A DNA stretch of 25,051 bases, taken from the NCBI GenBank assembly GCA_946545765.1, contig CAMNNS010000005.1, positions 1 to 25,051 on the forward strand, read 5' to 3'. Within the stretch, counting starts at the first letter, position 1. The number at the start of each line of letters is the position of its first letter. The translations under genes were made by a program, and so were the position numbers. Below the pieces are notes generated by a model, which was given only the letters and a program-made list of their open reading frames with translations, had not been told where the DNA came from and searched no databases. Shown piece by piece: positions 14,732 through 23,509 of this stretch. The stretch is from an uncultured Bacteroidales bacterium (GTDB taxonomy: Bacteria > Bacteroidota > Bacteroidia > Bacteroidales > UBA932).

Positions 14732-17359
14732 ATGAAAAAGTTTATTGCCTTACTCTTTTTTATTATTTCCTCTGTTTCTCTATTTTCACAAGGAAAGAGT
14801 TATATAAGAGTTAATTATGTTGGTTATTTACCTAAGTCTGTTAAAGTAGCAGTTTATATTAAAGAAAAACAAAATGAAGCAGGTGCTACATTTTCTATTA
14901 AACCTTCTGCTCAAGCAGCTTGGATTAAAGCTCCTAAAACTTACGAAGTTACAAATAACTCATCGATGAGTAAAAGCAAGAATGTAACAGATAAAATATT
15001 TGTTATAAAAGATGCGATTACAGATGAAATTCTCTATACCAATACAGCTACAAAAGGGGACCCAAATAAATGGGGATTAGAAGAGGCCTTTAGGTTGGAT
15101 TTTTCTGATTTTGAGATAGAAGGGGGGTACTATATAGAGTTCTTAGGGACAAAATCTCCACTAATTAAAATAGGTGCAGATGTCTATGATGGTGCTGCAG
15201 ATATACTTTTGTATTATATGCGTCAGCAACAATGTGGTTATAACCCATTTGTAGATACATTATGTCATCAACACGATGGCTATATAGTAGATCATCCATA
15301 TAAAAATGGAGAAAAAATAGATGTTAGAGGTGGTTGGCATGATGCTTCAGATTTTTTACAATACCAAACTACTTCTGCTACAGCAACTTTTCAGATGATG
15401 TTTGCTTATAAGTATATAAAAGACAAATCTGTATTTAAAGATAAATATGATAAAGATGGCAAGTTGGGTTCTAATGGAGTGCCCGATATATTAGATCAAG
15501 CTAAATGGGGTTTAGATTGGTTGCTTAAAATGAATCCCGATAACAAGGTTATGTATAATCAAATCGCTGATGATAGGGATCATATAGGCTTTAAGCCACC
15601 TCAATTTGATAAAGCTGATTATGGTTGGGGTGAGGGAAAAGGGAGACCGGTTTATTTTTTAACAGGTGAACCTCAAGGATTTGGAAAGTTTGGTAAAAAT
15701 AGGACAACAGGCGTAGCGTCAACAGCTGGTAAATTTGCTTCCTCTTTTGCTCTTGGGGCTGAGATATTTAAGAAAAATAGAAGGTTTTATAATTTACTTA
15801 ATAAAAAGGCAATTGAGGCTTATAATTTTGCTAAGGAATTTCCGGGCAATACACAAACTGCTTGTTATGTTTCGAGATACTTTTATGAGGAAGACACTTG
15901 GGTAGATGATGTTGAACTTGCTGCTGCTTCTATATTTTCTTCTCTTTCCAATCCCGATATGATAGCTGAGGCTGATTATTATGGTGAATTAGAACCTGTT
16001 ACGCCTTGGATGGAACTTGGAAGAGGTCGTCACTATCAATACTATCCATTTATAAATTTAGGCCATTATATAATTGCAAGTGAGGGGGATACCAAATTAA
16101 GGGAAAAATATACACTGTTTATGAAGGAGGGTTTGCAATACATAAGGGAAAGGGCTGGAGATGACCCTTTTATGAATGGCATACCTTATATATGGTGTTC
16201 TAATAATTTAACCTCTGCTGCTGTTACTCAAGCACAATTATATAGGAGTCTAACCGGAGATAAGAGTTTTGAAGCGATGGAAGCCGCTTTAAGAGATTGG
16301 TTATTAGGTTGTAACCCTTGGGGTACCTCTATGATTATAGGGTATCCTAAAGGGGGCGTTTTACCTACTGAGCCGCATTCTGTTTTTACAGAACTAAATA
16401 GAGAAGTAACAGGAGGATTGATAGATGGTCCTGTATATAATTTTATATTCTCATCGCGAGCAGGTTCAGGCATGAGAAAGCCAGATGCTATGCCTTATTT
16501 AAACAAAGGGATAGCTGTATATCATAATGATCTGGGAGATTATGCTACTAATGAACCGACTATGGATGGAACAGCCTCTTTAACATATTATTTTGCATCA
16601 CTTGAGCAAGAAGGCAATATTCAAAAAGGAGAGGGAGAGAAATGGAAAAATGTTTATGAAAAAGATGATAGTGGTGCTATTAGAAGATTGAATAGAGATA
16701 AAAAAGAAATTTATTTAATTTTTTCTGCAGACTCTTTATTTAATGGCGGTGAAAAAATTCTTAATACACTTAATGAAGAGGGGATTAAAGCTTCATTTTT
16801 CCTAACAGGAAATGCTCTAAGGATGGAACAGCATAGTGCTCTGATTGATAGAATTATAGCCGATAGTAATTATGTTGGTGGACATTCAGATCGTCATCTT
16901 TTGTATGCACCTTGGGGAAAAGATAAAGATTCTCTTTTAGTCACAGAAGATAGTTTAATCTCTGATTTGCGAGCAAATGCAGCAGAGTTGTTAAAGAAGG
17001 GGGTTGATAAAAATAGTTCAAGATGGTTTTTACCACCTTATGAACATTATAATCAAACAGTTGTAAATCTAATAGAGAGAGGAGGATACAAAGTTATAAA
17101 TTATACTAATGGCACAGCAACTCCTGCAGATTATACAATCCCATCTATGACCTCTTACACAACTGCGAATGAAATTATAAAGAGATTATATAATTATGAG
17201 AAAAATAACGGTTTAAATGGTGCCATATTGCTTATCCACCCTGGGATAGAAGAAAGTAGGCCTGAAAAAGAGAGGTTGTATAACAAATTAAAAGAGATTA
17301 TTGTATATTTGAAAAATAAAGGATATACTTTTAAATCGTTTAATGATGTAGATGATTGA
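14732..17359 (+). CDS. Secreted GH9 glycoside hydrolase fused to a C-terminal CE4 (NodB-like) domain
   Basis: This 875-residue exported protein has a signal peptide (MKKFIALLFFIISSVSLFSQ). Residues 22-150 are the Ig-like N-terminal domain found before many GH9 catalytic domains (IRVNYVGYLPKSVKVAVY). Residues 150-625 are the GH9 (alpha/alpha)6 barrel: GGWHDASD at 200-207 with the paired Asp204/Asp207, LLGCNPWGTSM, and NEPTMDG with Glu608 as the probable acid. Residues 655-875 look like a CE4/NodB deacetylase: KASFFLTGN, zinc-binding type HSDRH with His718 and His722, RWFLPPY from Arg764, and LLIHPG with His836. The usual TFDDG motif is replaced by FSADS, with only Asp667 kept, so deacetylase activity is uncertain. 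GH9 enzymes act on cellulose-type beta-glucans, but some act on glucosamine oligomers; a deacetylase partner makes chitin-like or acetylated substrates conceivable. NfnA starts two bases after its stop. Confidence 0.88.
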   Translation: MKKFIALLFFIISSVSLFSQGKSYIRVNYVGYLPKSVKVAVYIKEKQNEAGATFSIKPSAQAAWIKAPKTYEVTNNSSMSKSKNVTDKIFVIKDAITDEILYTNTATKGDPNKWGLEEAFRLDFSDFEIEGGYYIEFLGTKSPLIKIGADVYDGAADILLYYMRQQQCGYNPFVDTLCHQHDGYIVDHPYKNGEKIDVRGGWHDASDFLQYQTTSATATFQMMFAYKYIKDKSVFKDKYDKDGKLGSNGVPDILDQAKWGLDWLLKMNPDNKVMYNQIADDRDHIGFKPPQFDKADYGWGEGKGRPVYFLTGEPQGFGKFGKNRTTGVASTAGKFASSFALGAEIFKKNRRFYNLLNKKAIEAYNFAKEFPGNTQTACYVSRYFYEEDTWVDDVELAAASIFSSLSNPDMIAEADYYGELEPVTPWMELGRGRHYQYYPFINLGHYIIASEGDTKLREKYTLFMKEGLQYIRERAGDDPFMNGIPYIWCSNNLTSAAVTQAQLYRSLTGDKSFEAMEAALRDWLLGCNPWGTSMIIGYPKGGVLPTEPHSVFTELNREVTGGLIDGPVYNFIFSSRAGSGMRKPDAMPYLNKGIAVYHNDLGDYATNEPTMDGTASLTYYFASLEQEGNIQKGEGEKWKNVYEKDDSGAIRRLNRDKKEIYLIFSADSLFNGGEKILNTLNEEGIKASFFLTGNALRMEQHSALIDRIIADSNYVGGHSDRHLLYAPWGKDKDSLLVTEDSLISDLRANAAELLKKGVDKNSSRWFLPPYEHYNQTVVNLIERGGYKVINYTNGTATPADYTIPSMTSYTTANEIIKRLYNYEKNNGLNGAILLIHPGIEESRPEKERLYNKLKEIIVYLKNKGYTFKSFNDVDD

Positions 17360-17361
17360 TT

Positions 17362-18222
17362 ATGTATAAGATATTGGTAAAAAAACAATTAACTCCACTA
17401 ATTTATTACATGGAGATAGATGCCCCAAGGGTTGCTGCATCTGCTAAACCGGGGCAATTCTTAATAGTCAAAAGTTCTGAAAAAGGGGAAAGAATCCCTT
17501 TGACAATTTGTGATTATGATTCCTCAAAAGGAGTTATTTCTATTGTAATTCAGATAGTTGGAGCTTCTTCGTACAAAATATGTATGCTGAAGGAGGGGGA
17601 ATATTTAGATAATGTTTTAGGTCCATTAGGTAAACCTTCTGATTTTATGGATTTTACCGATGAACAATTAAAAAATAGAAGATATATTTTTATTGCAGGT
17701 GGAGTTGGTTCTGCCCCGATATATCCACAGGTGAAATATCTATACAACAAAGGGGTTTATGTAGATGTTATTATTGGGGCGAGAAATAAAGACTTATTGG
17801 TAATGGAGGATCAGATGAGAAATGTATGCAATAATCTTTATGTATGTACTGACGATGGTTCTAAAGGAGAAAAAGGATTAGTAACCAATTTATTGGAGCG
17901 CCTTATAGAGAATGGAGAGAAATATGATTCTGGGGTAGCGATAGGTCCAATGGTAATGATGAAGTTTGTTACCCTTTCTGCTAAAAAATATAATCTCCCC
18001 CTTGTTGTTAGTCTTAATACTCTTATGGTAGATGGTACAGGGATGTGTGGAGCTTGTAGAGTGAGTGTTGCAGGTAAGATGAAATTTGCTTGTGTTGATG
18101 GACCAGAATTCAACGCTTATGATGTTGATTTTGACGAAGCTATGAGAAGGCAAAGAATCTATAACGATTTTGAAGATGTAGAGAATAAAAAGTTAGGATT
18201 GGATACACTATTGAAAAGATAA
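17362..18222 (+). CDS. nfnA: NfnA: NADH-dependent ferredoxin:NADP+ oxidoreductase, small subunit
   Basis: This 286-residue FAD/NAD-binding protein has the dihydroorotate-dehydrogenase-electron-transfer-subunit fold (often labelled sulfide/dihydroorotate dehydrogenase-like). It has an FAD-binding barrel with ERIPLTICDYD, an NAD-binding motif RRYIFIAGGVGSAPIYPQV, and a 2Fe-2S site in DGTGMCGACRVSV and FACVDGPEF. Together with the next gene it forms NfnAB, which bifurcates electrons between NADPH, NAD+ and ferredoxin in the cytoplasm of anaerobes. The ATG at 17362 is preferred over an in-frame TTG at 17356 that overlaps the upstream stop. It begins two bases after the GH9 gene, so it is probably in the same transcript. 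Confidence 0.92.
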   Translation: MYKILVKKQLTPLIYYMEIDAPRVAASAKPGQFLIVKSSEKGERIPLTICDYDSSKGVISIVIQIVGASSYKICMLKEGEYLDNVLGPLGKPSDFMDFTDEQLKNRRYIFIAGGVGSAPIYPQVKYLYNKGVYVDVIIGARNKDLLVMEDQMRNVCNNLYVCTDDGSKGEKGLVTNLLERLIENGEKYDSGVAIGPMVMMKFVTLSAKKYNLPLVVSLNTLMVDGTGMCGACRVSVAGKMKFACVDGPEFNAYDVDFDEAMRRQRIYNDFEDVENKKLGLDTLLKR

Positions 18223-18242
18223 AACAAGAAACAGTTGGCAGT

Positions 18243-19631
18243 ATGGCAAATAATATTGGAAGAGTTAAAGTTAGAGAACAAGAGCCTTTTATTAGGGGTA
18301 AAAACTTTGAAGAAGTTTGTTTAGGGTATAATTCAGAAGAGGCTATACTTGAGGCAAGTAGATGTTTAAATTGTAAAAATCCGAAATGTGTATCGGCTTG
18401 TCCAGTAAAGATAAAAATACCATCTTTTATTGAAAAGATTAAAGGGGGTAATTTCTATGAGTCATTTGAGATTTTATCAGAAGATACCTCTTTACCAGCT
18501 GTTTGTGGAAGAGTATGCCCTCAGGAGACTCAATGTGAAGGCTCTTGTATTTTAGGCATTAAAGGTGAGGCGGTGGCTATTGGAAAGTTGGAACGATTTG
18601 TGGCAGACTATGTTAGGCACAATCCAAAGGTTTTAAAGAGTAATGAGATTATTAGAAATGGGTTGAAAGTGGCTGTAATTGGGAGTGGCCCTGCTGGTTT
18701 GGCTTGTGCATACGATTTGGCAAAAATGGGATATGATATTACTATTTTTGAGAGCTTACATAAGCCAGGGGGTGTTCTTACTTATGGAATACCTGAGTTT
18801 AGATTACCAAAAGCAGAAGTTGTTGAAAAAGAGATAGATAAATTAAAAGATTTGGGGATAAAAATTGAAACAGATGTATTTATCGGAAGAACAATAACTA
18901 TAGATGAACTCTTTGATCAAGAAAATTTCAAGGCTGCATTCATTGGTTCGGGTGCGGGTTTGCCTCAATTCCCAAATGTGATAGGGGAAAATCTTAATGG
19001 TGTATTCTCCGCCAATGAGTTTTTAACCAGAAATAATTTAATGAGAGCATTTGATAATGAATATGATACACCATTCTTTTGTGGTAAAAAAGTTTGCGTC
19101 GTTGGGGGAGGAAATGTTGCTATGGATGCGGCAAGGACTGCTTTAAGATGTGGTGCTGAGGTAACATTGGTTTATAGGCGTTCTGAAAAAGAGTTACCAG
19201 CAAGGCGTGAGGAAGTACATCATGCAGTAGAAGAGGGAGTTAAATTTGAATTGCTAACAAATCCTATCGAGATAAAAGGGGATGAAAAAGGATGGGTTAA
19301 ATCTATTGTTTGTGTAAGGATGGAGCTCGGGGAACCAGATAGTAGTGGTAGAAGATCACCAATCCCTATAAAAGGTTCTGAGTTTGAGATAGAAACAGAT
19401 TCTGTAATTGTGGCTTTAGGTACAAAAATTAATAGAATTATTGCCGACACAACTCCTGGGATGGAGGTAGATTCTAAAGGGAGAATAATTGTAGAGAATA
19501 CTGCAACATCAAGAAAAGGGGTCTTTGCTGGTGGTGATGTGGTTACAGGGGCAGCTACAGTTATTTTAGCAATGGGAGAGGGGAGAAAAGCAGCTTCTGC
19601 GATAGATAAATACATTAAATCTTTGAAATAA
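18243..19631 (+). CDS. nfnB: NfnB: NADH-dependent ferredoxin:NADP+ oxidoreductase, large subunit
   Basis: This 462-residue protein is commonly annotated as homotetrameric NADPH-dependent glutamate synthase, but its position right after nfnA makes NfnB the better name. The N-terminal Fe-S domain carries cysteines 41, 44, 49, 53 (CLNCKNPKCVSACP) and 88, 92, 98, 102 (CGRVCPQETQCEGSC) for 4Fe-4S clusters. The FAD-binding motif VIGSGPAGLACAYDLAKMGY follows, then the NADPH-binding motif VVGGGNVAMDAARTALRCG with YRRSEKELPAR, and the C-terminal GVFAGGDVVTGAATVILAMG. No glutamate synthase large subunit is near. The gap to nfnA is 20 bases and to hisS 8 bases. Confidence 0.93.
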   Translation: MANNIGRVKVREQEPFIRGKNFEEVCLGYNSEEAILEASRCLNCKNPKCVSACPVKIKIPSFIEKIKGGNFYESFEILSEDTSLPAVCGRVCPQETQCEGSCILGIKGEAVAIGKLERFVADYVRHNPKVLKSNEIIRNGLKVAVIGSGPAGLACAYDLAKMGYDITIFESLHKPGGVLTYGIPEFRLPKAEVVEKEIDKLKDLGIKIETDVFIGRTITIDELFDQENFKAAFIGSGAGLPQFPNVIGENLNGVFSANEFLTRNNLMRAFDNEYDTPFFCGKKVCVVGGGNVAMDAARTALRCGAEVTLVYRRSEKELPARREEVHHAVEEGVKFELLTNPIEIKGDEKGWVKSIVCVRMELGEPDSSGRRSPIPIKGSEFEIETDSVIVALGTKINRIIADTTPGMEVDSKGRIIVENTATSRKGVFAGGDVVTGAATVILAMGEGRKAASAIDKYIKSLK

Positions 19632-19639
19632 TATTTAAA

Positions 19640-21010
19640 ATGGCATCAGTACAAAAACCTACTATTCCAAAAGGGACAAGAGATTTCTCTCCTATAGAGA
19701 TGTTGAGAAGAGATTATATATTTGAGACAATTAAGAAGGTGTTTAAACTGTATGATTATAAACCGATACAAACACCATCTATGGAAAATCTCTCTACTCT
19801 TTTAGGGAAATATGGTGAGGAGGGGGATAAATTATTGTTTAAAGTTTTAAACAGTGGCGATGCTTTTTCTAATATAGAGCCATCTGAGTTAGAAAATAGT
19901 AAAGCACTTTCAGTTAAGGTTTGCGAGAAAGGGTTAAGGTATGATTTGACAGTTCCTTTTGCCAGATATGTAGTACAGCATAAAAATGAGATTCTCTTCC
20001 CTTTTAAAAGATACCAAATTCAGCCTGTGTGGAGGGCAGATAGACCTCAAAAGGGCAGATACAGAGAGTTCTATCAATGCGATGTAGATGTTATCGGGAG
20101 TAAGTCTTTATTAAATGAGATAGAGTTATTACAAATTGTAGATAGAGTTTTTGAAGAGTTAGGCATTCCAGTAGTAATAAAGATAAATAACAGAAAAATT
20201 TTGGCAGCTATCGCTCAATTTATTGGGTATCCCGATAAATTGATAGATATAACAGTTGCGATAGATAAAATAGAGAAAATTGGTTATGAAGAAGTTTGTA
20301 ATAATCTTAAAGCCAATGGTATAGATAATGAAGCAATAAAGAAGTTGCACCCTTTATTAAATTTTAAAGGAGATTCAAATGAGAAATTAGATTTAGTTTT
20401 GAATATCCTCTCTGATAATGAAATAGGAAAGACAGGTATAGAGGAGTTATCGTTTATTTATAACAAAGCTAAGGAGTTTGGTATTAAGCAAGATATAGAG
20501 ATAGATTTCTCTTTGGCGAGAGGGTTAAATTATTACACAGGGGCAATTTTTGAGGTGAAAGCTAAAAATTTTTCTATAGGTAGTATTTGTGGAGGAGGCA
20601 GGTATGACAATCTAACAGGGATATTTGGAATGCCCGACATTTCTGGTGTAGGGATATCATTTGGAGCTGATAGAATTTATGATGTTTTATTGGCGACAAA
20701 TAAGTTTGACAAAAGTTCTATCGAAGGTTATAATATTTTGATTTCCAATATGGATGAGAGTTGTTTATCTTACTCAATGGCTGTTGCTTCAAAGTTAAGA
20801 GATAATGATCTTAGTTGCCAAATTTATCCAGAGCAAACAAAGCTTAGGAGACAATTTGAATTTGCCGATAAAAATAGTATAGAGTATTTTATAATAATAG
20901 GAGAAGAAGAGAGAAAGGGTAATAAAATAAATATAAAAAAATTATCTACTGGTGAGCAGTATGAAGTACCATTTGATAAAATTATTGGTTTTTTTAAAGA
21001 AAAATTTTGA
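19640..21010 (+). CDS. hisS: Histidyl-tRNA synthetase
   Basis: This class II synthetase charges tRNA-His. The 456-residue protein starts KPTIPKGTRDFSPIEM, has YDLTVPFARYV, motif 2 in WRADRPQKGRYREFYQCDVD, the histidine-specific ARGLNYYTGAIFEV and motif 3 in CGGGRYDNLTGIFG with GVGISFGADRI. The C-terminal anticodon-binding domain (about 365-456) contains YSMAVASKLRDNDLSCQIY. It follows nfnB by eight bases, and its final codons hold the -33 element of the tRNA promoter. Confidence 0.97.
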   Translation: MASVQKPTIPKGTRDFSPIEMLRRDYIFETIKKVFKLYDYKPIQTPSMENLSTLLGKYGEEGDKLLFKVLNSGDAFSNIEPSELENSKALSVKVCEKGLRYDLTVPFARYVVQHKNEILFPFKRYQIQPVWRADRPQKGRYREFYQCDVDVIGSKSLLNEIELLQIVDRVFEELGIPVVIKINNRKILAAIAQFIGYPDKLIDITVAIDKIEKIGYEEVCNNLKANGIDNEAIKKLHPLLNFKGDSNEKLDLVLNILSDNEIGKTGIEELSFIYNKAKEFGIKQDIEIDFSLARGLNYYTGAIFEVKAKNFSIGSICGGGRYDNLTGIFGMPDISGVGISFGADRIYDVLLATNKFDKSSIEGYNILISNMDESCLSYSMAVASKLRDNDLSCQIYPEQTKLRRQFEFADKNSIEYFIIIGEEERKGNKINIKKLSTGEQYEVPFDKIIGFFKEKF

Positions 21011-21036
21011 AAATATATAGTGAATTTATATATTTG
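21006..21036 (+). promoter_or_regulatory. Bacteroidetes-type promoter for the initiator tRNA gene
   Basis: TTTG (21006-21009), a 19-base spacer and TATATTTG (21029-21036) are an exact match to the Bacteroidetes consensus. Transcription would begin near 21043, a few bases before the mature tRNA 5' end. The -33 box overlaps the hisS stop. Confidence 0.8.
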
Positions 21037-21048
21037 CGTACATTTTAT

Positions 21049-21121
<73 letters not shown>

Positions 21122-21191
21122 CTATTGAAAAACTGAATTCTTAAATATTCTAAATTAGAAATTATTAATCATTAAATTATTTATATAGAGG

Positions 21192-21875
21192 ATGAAGAAG
21201 TTTATTTTATTTGCTGTTCTTTGTTTATGCTTTGTTCTTCCGAACAGTGCAAAAGGGCAGAAAGTGGCAGTAAAGACTAACTTACTTTACGATGCTACAG
21301 CTACAATCAACCTTGGAGTAGAGTATGCAATTGCACCAAATTGGACAATTGACCTCTCTGGTAATTATAACCCTTGGACTTTTACCAAAACAACAAGCCG
21401 TATAACTACCAATGGAACCAATAAAATAAAGAGAAGGTGGCAACATTGGTTAGTTCAACCAGAAGTAAGATGGTGGACTTGTAGAAGTTTTAATGGTCAT
21501 TTCTTTGCAGTAAATGCTGCTATAGGGGAGGCAGATATTGCTAATGTAAAATTGTTTGACCTTAAGTTAGGTTCTATAGATATGGCAAATTTAGAACATA
21601 GCCGTTTTGATGGTTGGTTTTGGGGAGTAGGAGTTGGATATGGTTACGCTTGGGCATTTAGTAAGAATTGGAATCTTGAATTTGAATTGGCAGTAGGTTA
21701 TGCTCAAGTAACATATTCAAAATGGGGACCACTTTTTGAAAACACTCCAGATCCTACATACGATTTTTCTAAAGATCCTGCGTGGGCTCTTAAAGGTGAC
21801 CCTGGTCGTTATAAACGCCATAGGTATTATGTTGGTCCAACAAAAGCTGCTATTAGTTTAGTTTATCTATTTTAA
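21192..21875 (+). CDS. DUF3575 domain-containing outer-membrane protein
   Basis: This 227-residue exported protein has a signal peptide (MKKFILFAVLCLCFVLPNSA, cut near Gly22-Gln23). The family start is clear: KVAVKTNLLYDATATINLGV, then EYAIAPNWTIDLSGNYNPWT. HWLVQPEVRWWTCRSFNGHF and FWGVGVGYGYAWAFSKNWNL are further DUF3575 segments. The strand pattern and the C-terminal YYVGPTKAAISLVYLF fit an eight-stranded outer-membrane barrel. In Bacteroides, DUF3575 genes often precede a DUF3868 gene in fimbrial loci (from memory); here the DUF3868 gene indeed follows 36 bases later. No good promoter is seen in the 70 bases after the tRNA, so read-through from the tRNA promoter is possible. Confidence 0.88.
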   Translation: MKKFILFAVLCLCFVLPNSAKGQKVAVKTNLLYDATATINLGVEYAIAPNWTIDLSGNYNPWTFTKTTSRITTNGTNKIKRRWQHWLVQPEVRWWTCRSFNGHFFAVNAAIGEADIANVKLFDLKLGSIDMANLEHSRFDGWFWGVGVGYGYAWAFSKNWNLEFELAVGYAQVTYSKWGPLFENTPDPTYDFSKDPAWALKGDPGRYKRHRYYVGPTKAAISLVYLF

Positions 21876-21911
21876 TTAGTTGAATTATAAATTTAAATAA
21901 GAATATTAGAT

Positions 21912-23300
21912 ATGAAAAAATATATATTACTTGCAGCTTTAGTATTGGGATTTGCTGGTTTAGCAAATGCTCAATCTTACAACAATGTTACTATTGATAA
22001 AGAAGGAAATTCTTTAAACGTTGCTTTTAATGCAGATTTATCAAATATAGATGTGGCATCAAGACGCATAATAGTTTTGACACCAAAATTGGTAAATGGT
22101 GACAATTCTATCTCGTTACAACCCATTACTATTTATGGTAGATATAGTTATATGACTGCACTACGTACAGATGGAATTCAAAGTTCTGATTTCTCATTCA
22201 AGAAGAAAGAAGCACCAGAGAATTTTAAATATAATCTTAATGTACCATATCAATCTTGGATGAATGGTTCAGATCTTATTGTGGAAAAAGAGAATATCTC
22301 GTGTTGTAATAATAAGGTTATTAACAATGATATGGCTACAATAGGGCATTACAAATCTAAAGAGTTTAAGTTTACTCCAGATTATCTATATGTTCAGCCA
22401 GATGCTCAAAGGAAGAAACTTGTTGAGAAAGGTTGTGCTCGTATAGAGTTCCCTATTGGAAGGACTACCATTCTTTCTAATTACAGAGGTAATAAGGTAG
22501 AGTTAGATAGGATTATTCATTTAGTTGAGAATATTAAGAGTGATCCTGACAACATTATTAATGATATAGCTATTACAGGTTTTGCTTCTCCTGATGGTTC
22601 TTATAAATTGAACGAAAGGTTGGCTAAAGGTCGTACAGAGGCTTTAAAGAATATGATTGCAAGGAGAATAAATAAAGAAATCACTGTTATAACTTCATAT
22701 GTTGCAGAAGATTGGGATGGTCTTCGTACTTGGGTAGAAAACTCTACATTATCTAATAAAAATGAGATTTTAGAGGTTATCAATGACACTTCATTAAGTG
22801 AGGATGTGAGAGAACAAAAGATTAAAAAGAACTTCCCTAAAGATTATAAGGTAATTGTAACTGAATGTTATCCTACACTCCGTCGTACAGATTATTGTGT
22901 AGATTTTGAGATTGCGGAATTCTCAGATCTACAAATAATGACTGAGTATGTTAAGACACAACCTAAGAAACTCTCTTTGAATGAGTTCTTTGTGGTAGCA
23001 AATCAGTACAAACCAGGTAGTGTTGAGTTTAACAATGTTATTATAGCAGCTCTTAGAATGTATCCAGAGTCAGAAGTAGCAAATATAAACGCTGCTAATG
23101 TTGCAATGAACTTTGGCGATCTTGTGGCTGCAAGAAAATACTTAGATAAAGCAGGTGATTCTAATGAGGCTAATTATGCTCGTGGAATTCTTGAGACTCT
23201 ATCAGGTAATTATGTAAAAGCAAGAGAGTATTTTAATAAAGTAAAGGGAACTATAGCTAAGGCTAATACCGCTCTTAAAGCTTTTGAAGTATTTGACTAA
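21912..23300 (+). CDS. DUF3868-like exported protein with OmpA-like and TPR-like C-terminal parts
   Basis: This 462-residue protein has a signal peptide (MKKYILLAALVLGFAGLANA). Residues 21-135 resemble DUF3868 (VAFNADLSNIDVASRRIIVLT, ITIYGRYSYMTALR). An adjacent cysteine pair lies in ENISCCNNKV. Residues 170-310 contain an OmpA-like peptidoglycan-binding pattern, with ITGFASPDGSYKLNERLAKG and RTEALKNMI in place of the usual NxxLSxxRA motif. The last 110 residues form TPR-like helices (VANINAANVAMNFGDLVAAR, KYLDKAGDSNEANYARGIL). Such proteins sit next to DUF3575 genes and are thought to anchor or assemble fimbriae in the periplasm; that role is inferred. The gene is followed by a strong terminator, with no fimbrillin gene after it. 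Confidence 0.82.
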   Translation: MKKYILLAALVLGFAGLANAQSYNNVTIDKEGNSLNVAFNADLSNIDVASRRIIVLTPKLVNGDNSISLQPITIYGRYSYMTALRTDGIQSSDFSFKKKEAPENFKYNLNVPYQSWMNGSDLIVEKENISCCNNKVINNDMATIGHYKSKEFKFTPDYLYVQPDAQRKKLVEKGCARIEFPIGRTTILSNYRGNKVELDRIIHLVENIKSDPDNIINDIAITGFASPDGSYKLNERLAKGRTEALKNMIARRINKEITVITSYVAEDWDGLRTWVENSTLSNKNEILEVINDTSLSEDVREQKIKKNFPKDYKVIVTECYPTLRRTDYCVDFEIAEFSDLQIMTEYVKTQPKKLSLNEFFVVANQYKPGSVEFNNVIIAALRMYPESEVANINAANVAMNFGDLVAARKYLDKAGDSNEANYARGILETLSGNYVKAREYFNKVKGTIAKANTALKAFEVFD

Positions 23301-23337
23301 TATTTGAACTTTGTGAAATATTGATCTTAAGTAATAT

Positions 23338-23372
23338 AAACCCCGAAAGTTAGACAAAGCTTTCGGGGTTTT
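23338..23372 (+). terminator. Rho-independent terminator after the DUF3868 gene
   Basis: AAACCCCGAAAG (23338-23349) pairs perfectly with CTTTCGGGGTTT (23360-23371), with a 10-base loop and a T-rich tail. It lies 38 bases past the stop and closes the DUF3575-DUF3868 unit. Confidence 0.85.
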
Positions 23373-23471
23373 ATTATGAAGTCTTTTTATGAATAATTTT
23401 TAACAGTCTTACTTTCTGAGGTCATATTAGAGGGTTTATGCTCTCATTTTGAATTTATTCTAAATATAGAC

Positions 23472-23502
23472 TTTATATTTTTAAGATTCTTTTGTAAATT
23501 CG
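23472..23502 (+). promoter_or_regulatory. Possible promoter for the DUF4290-ftsK unit
   Basis: TTTA (23472-23475), a 19-base spacer and TAAATTCG (23495-23502) each differ from the TTTG/TAnnTTTG consensus at one position. The ATG follows eight bases after the -7 box, so the transcript would be nearly leaderless. The remainder of the 209-base gap holds only the upstream terminator. Confidence 0.35.
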
Positions 23503-23509
23503 CAATGTT

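Noticed and set aside
19220..19615. 131-codon frame on the minus strand within nfnB
   Set aside because: It lies wholly antisense to a conserved NfnB region and resembles no protein family.
18243..19631. Glutamate synthase small subunit
   Set aside because: No glutamate synthase large subunit is nearby, and the gene directly follows an NfnA subunit, which fits NfnB better.
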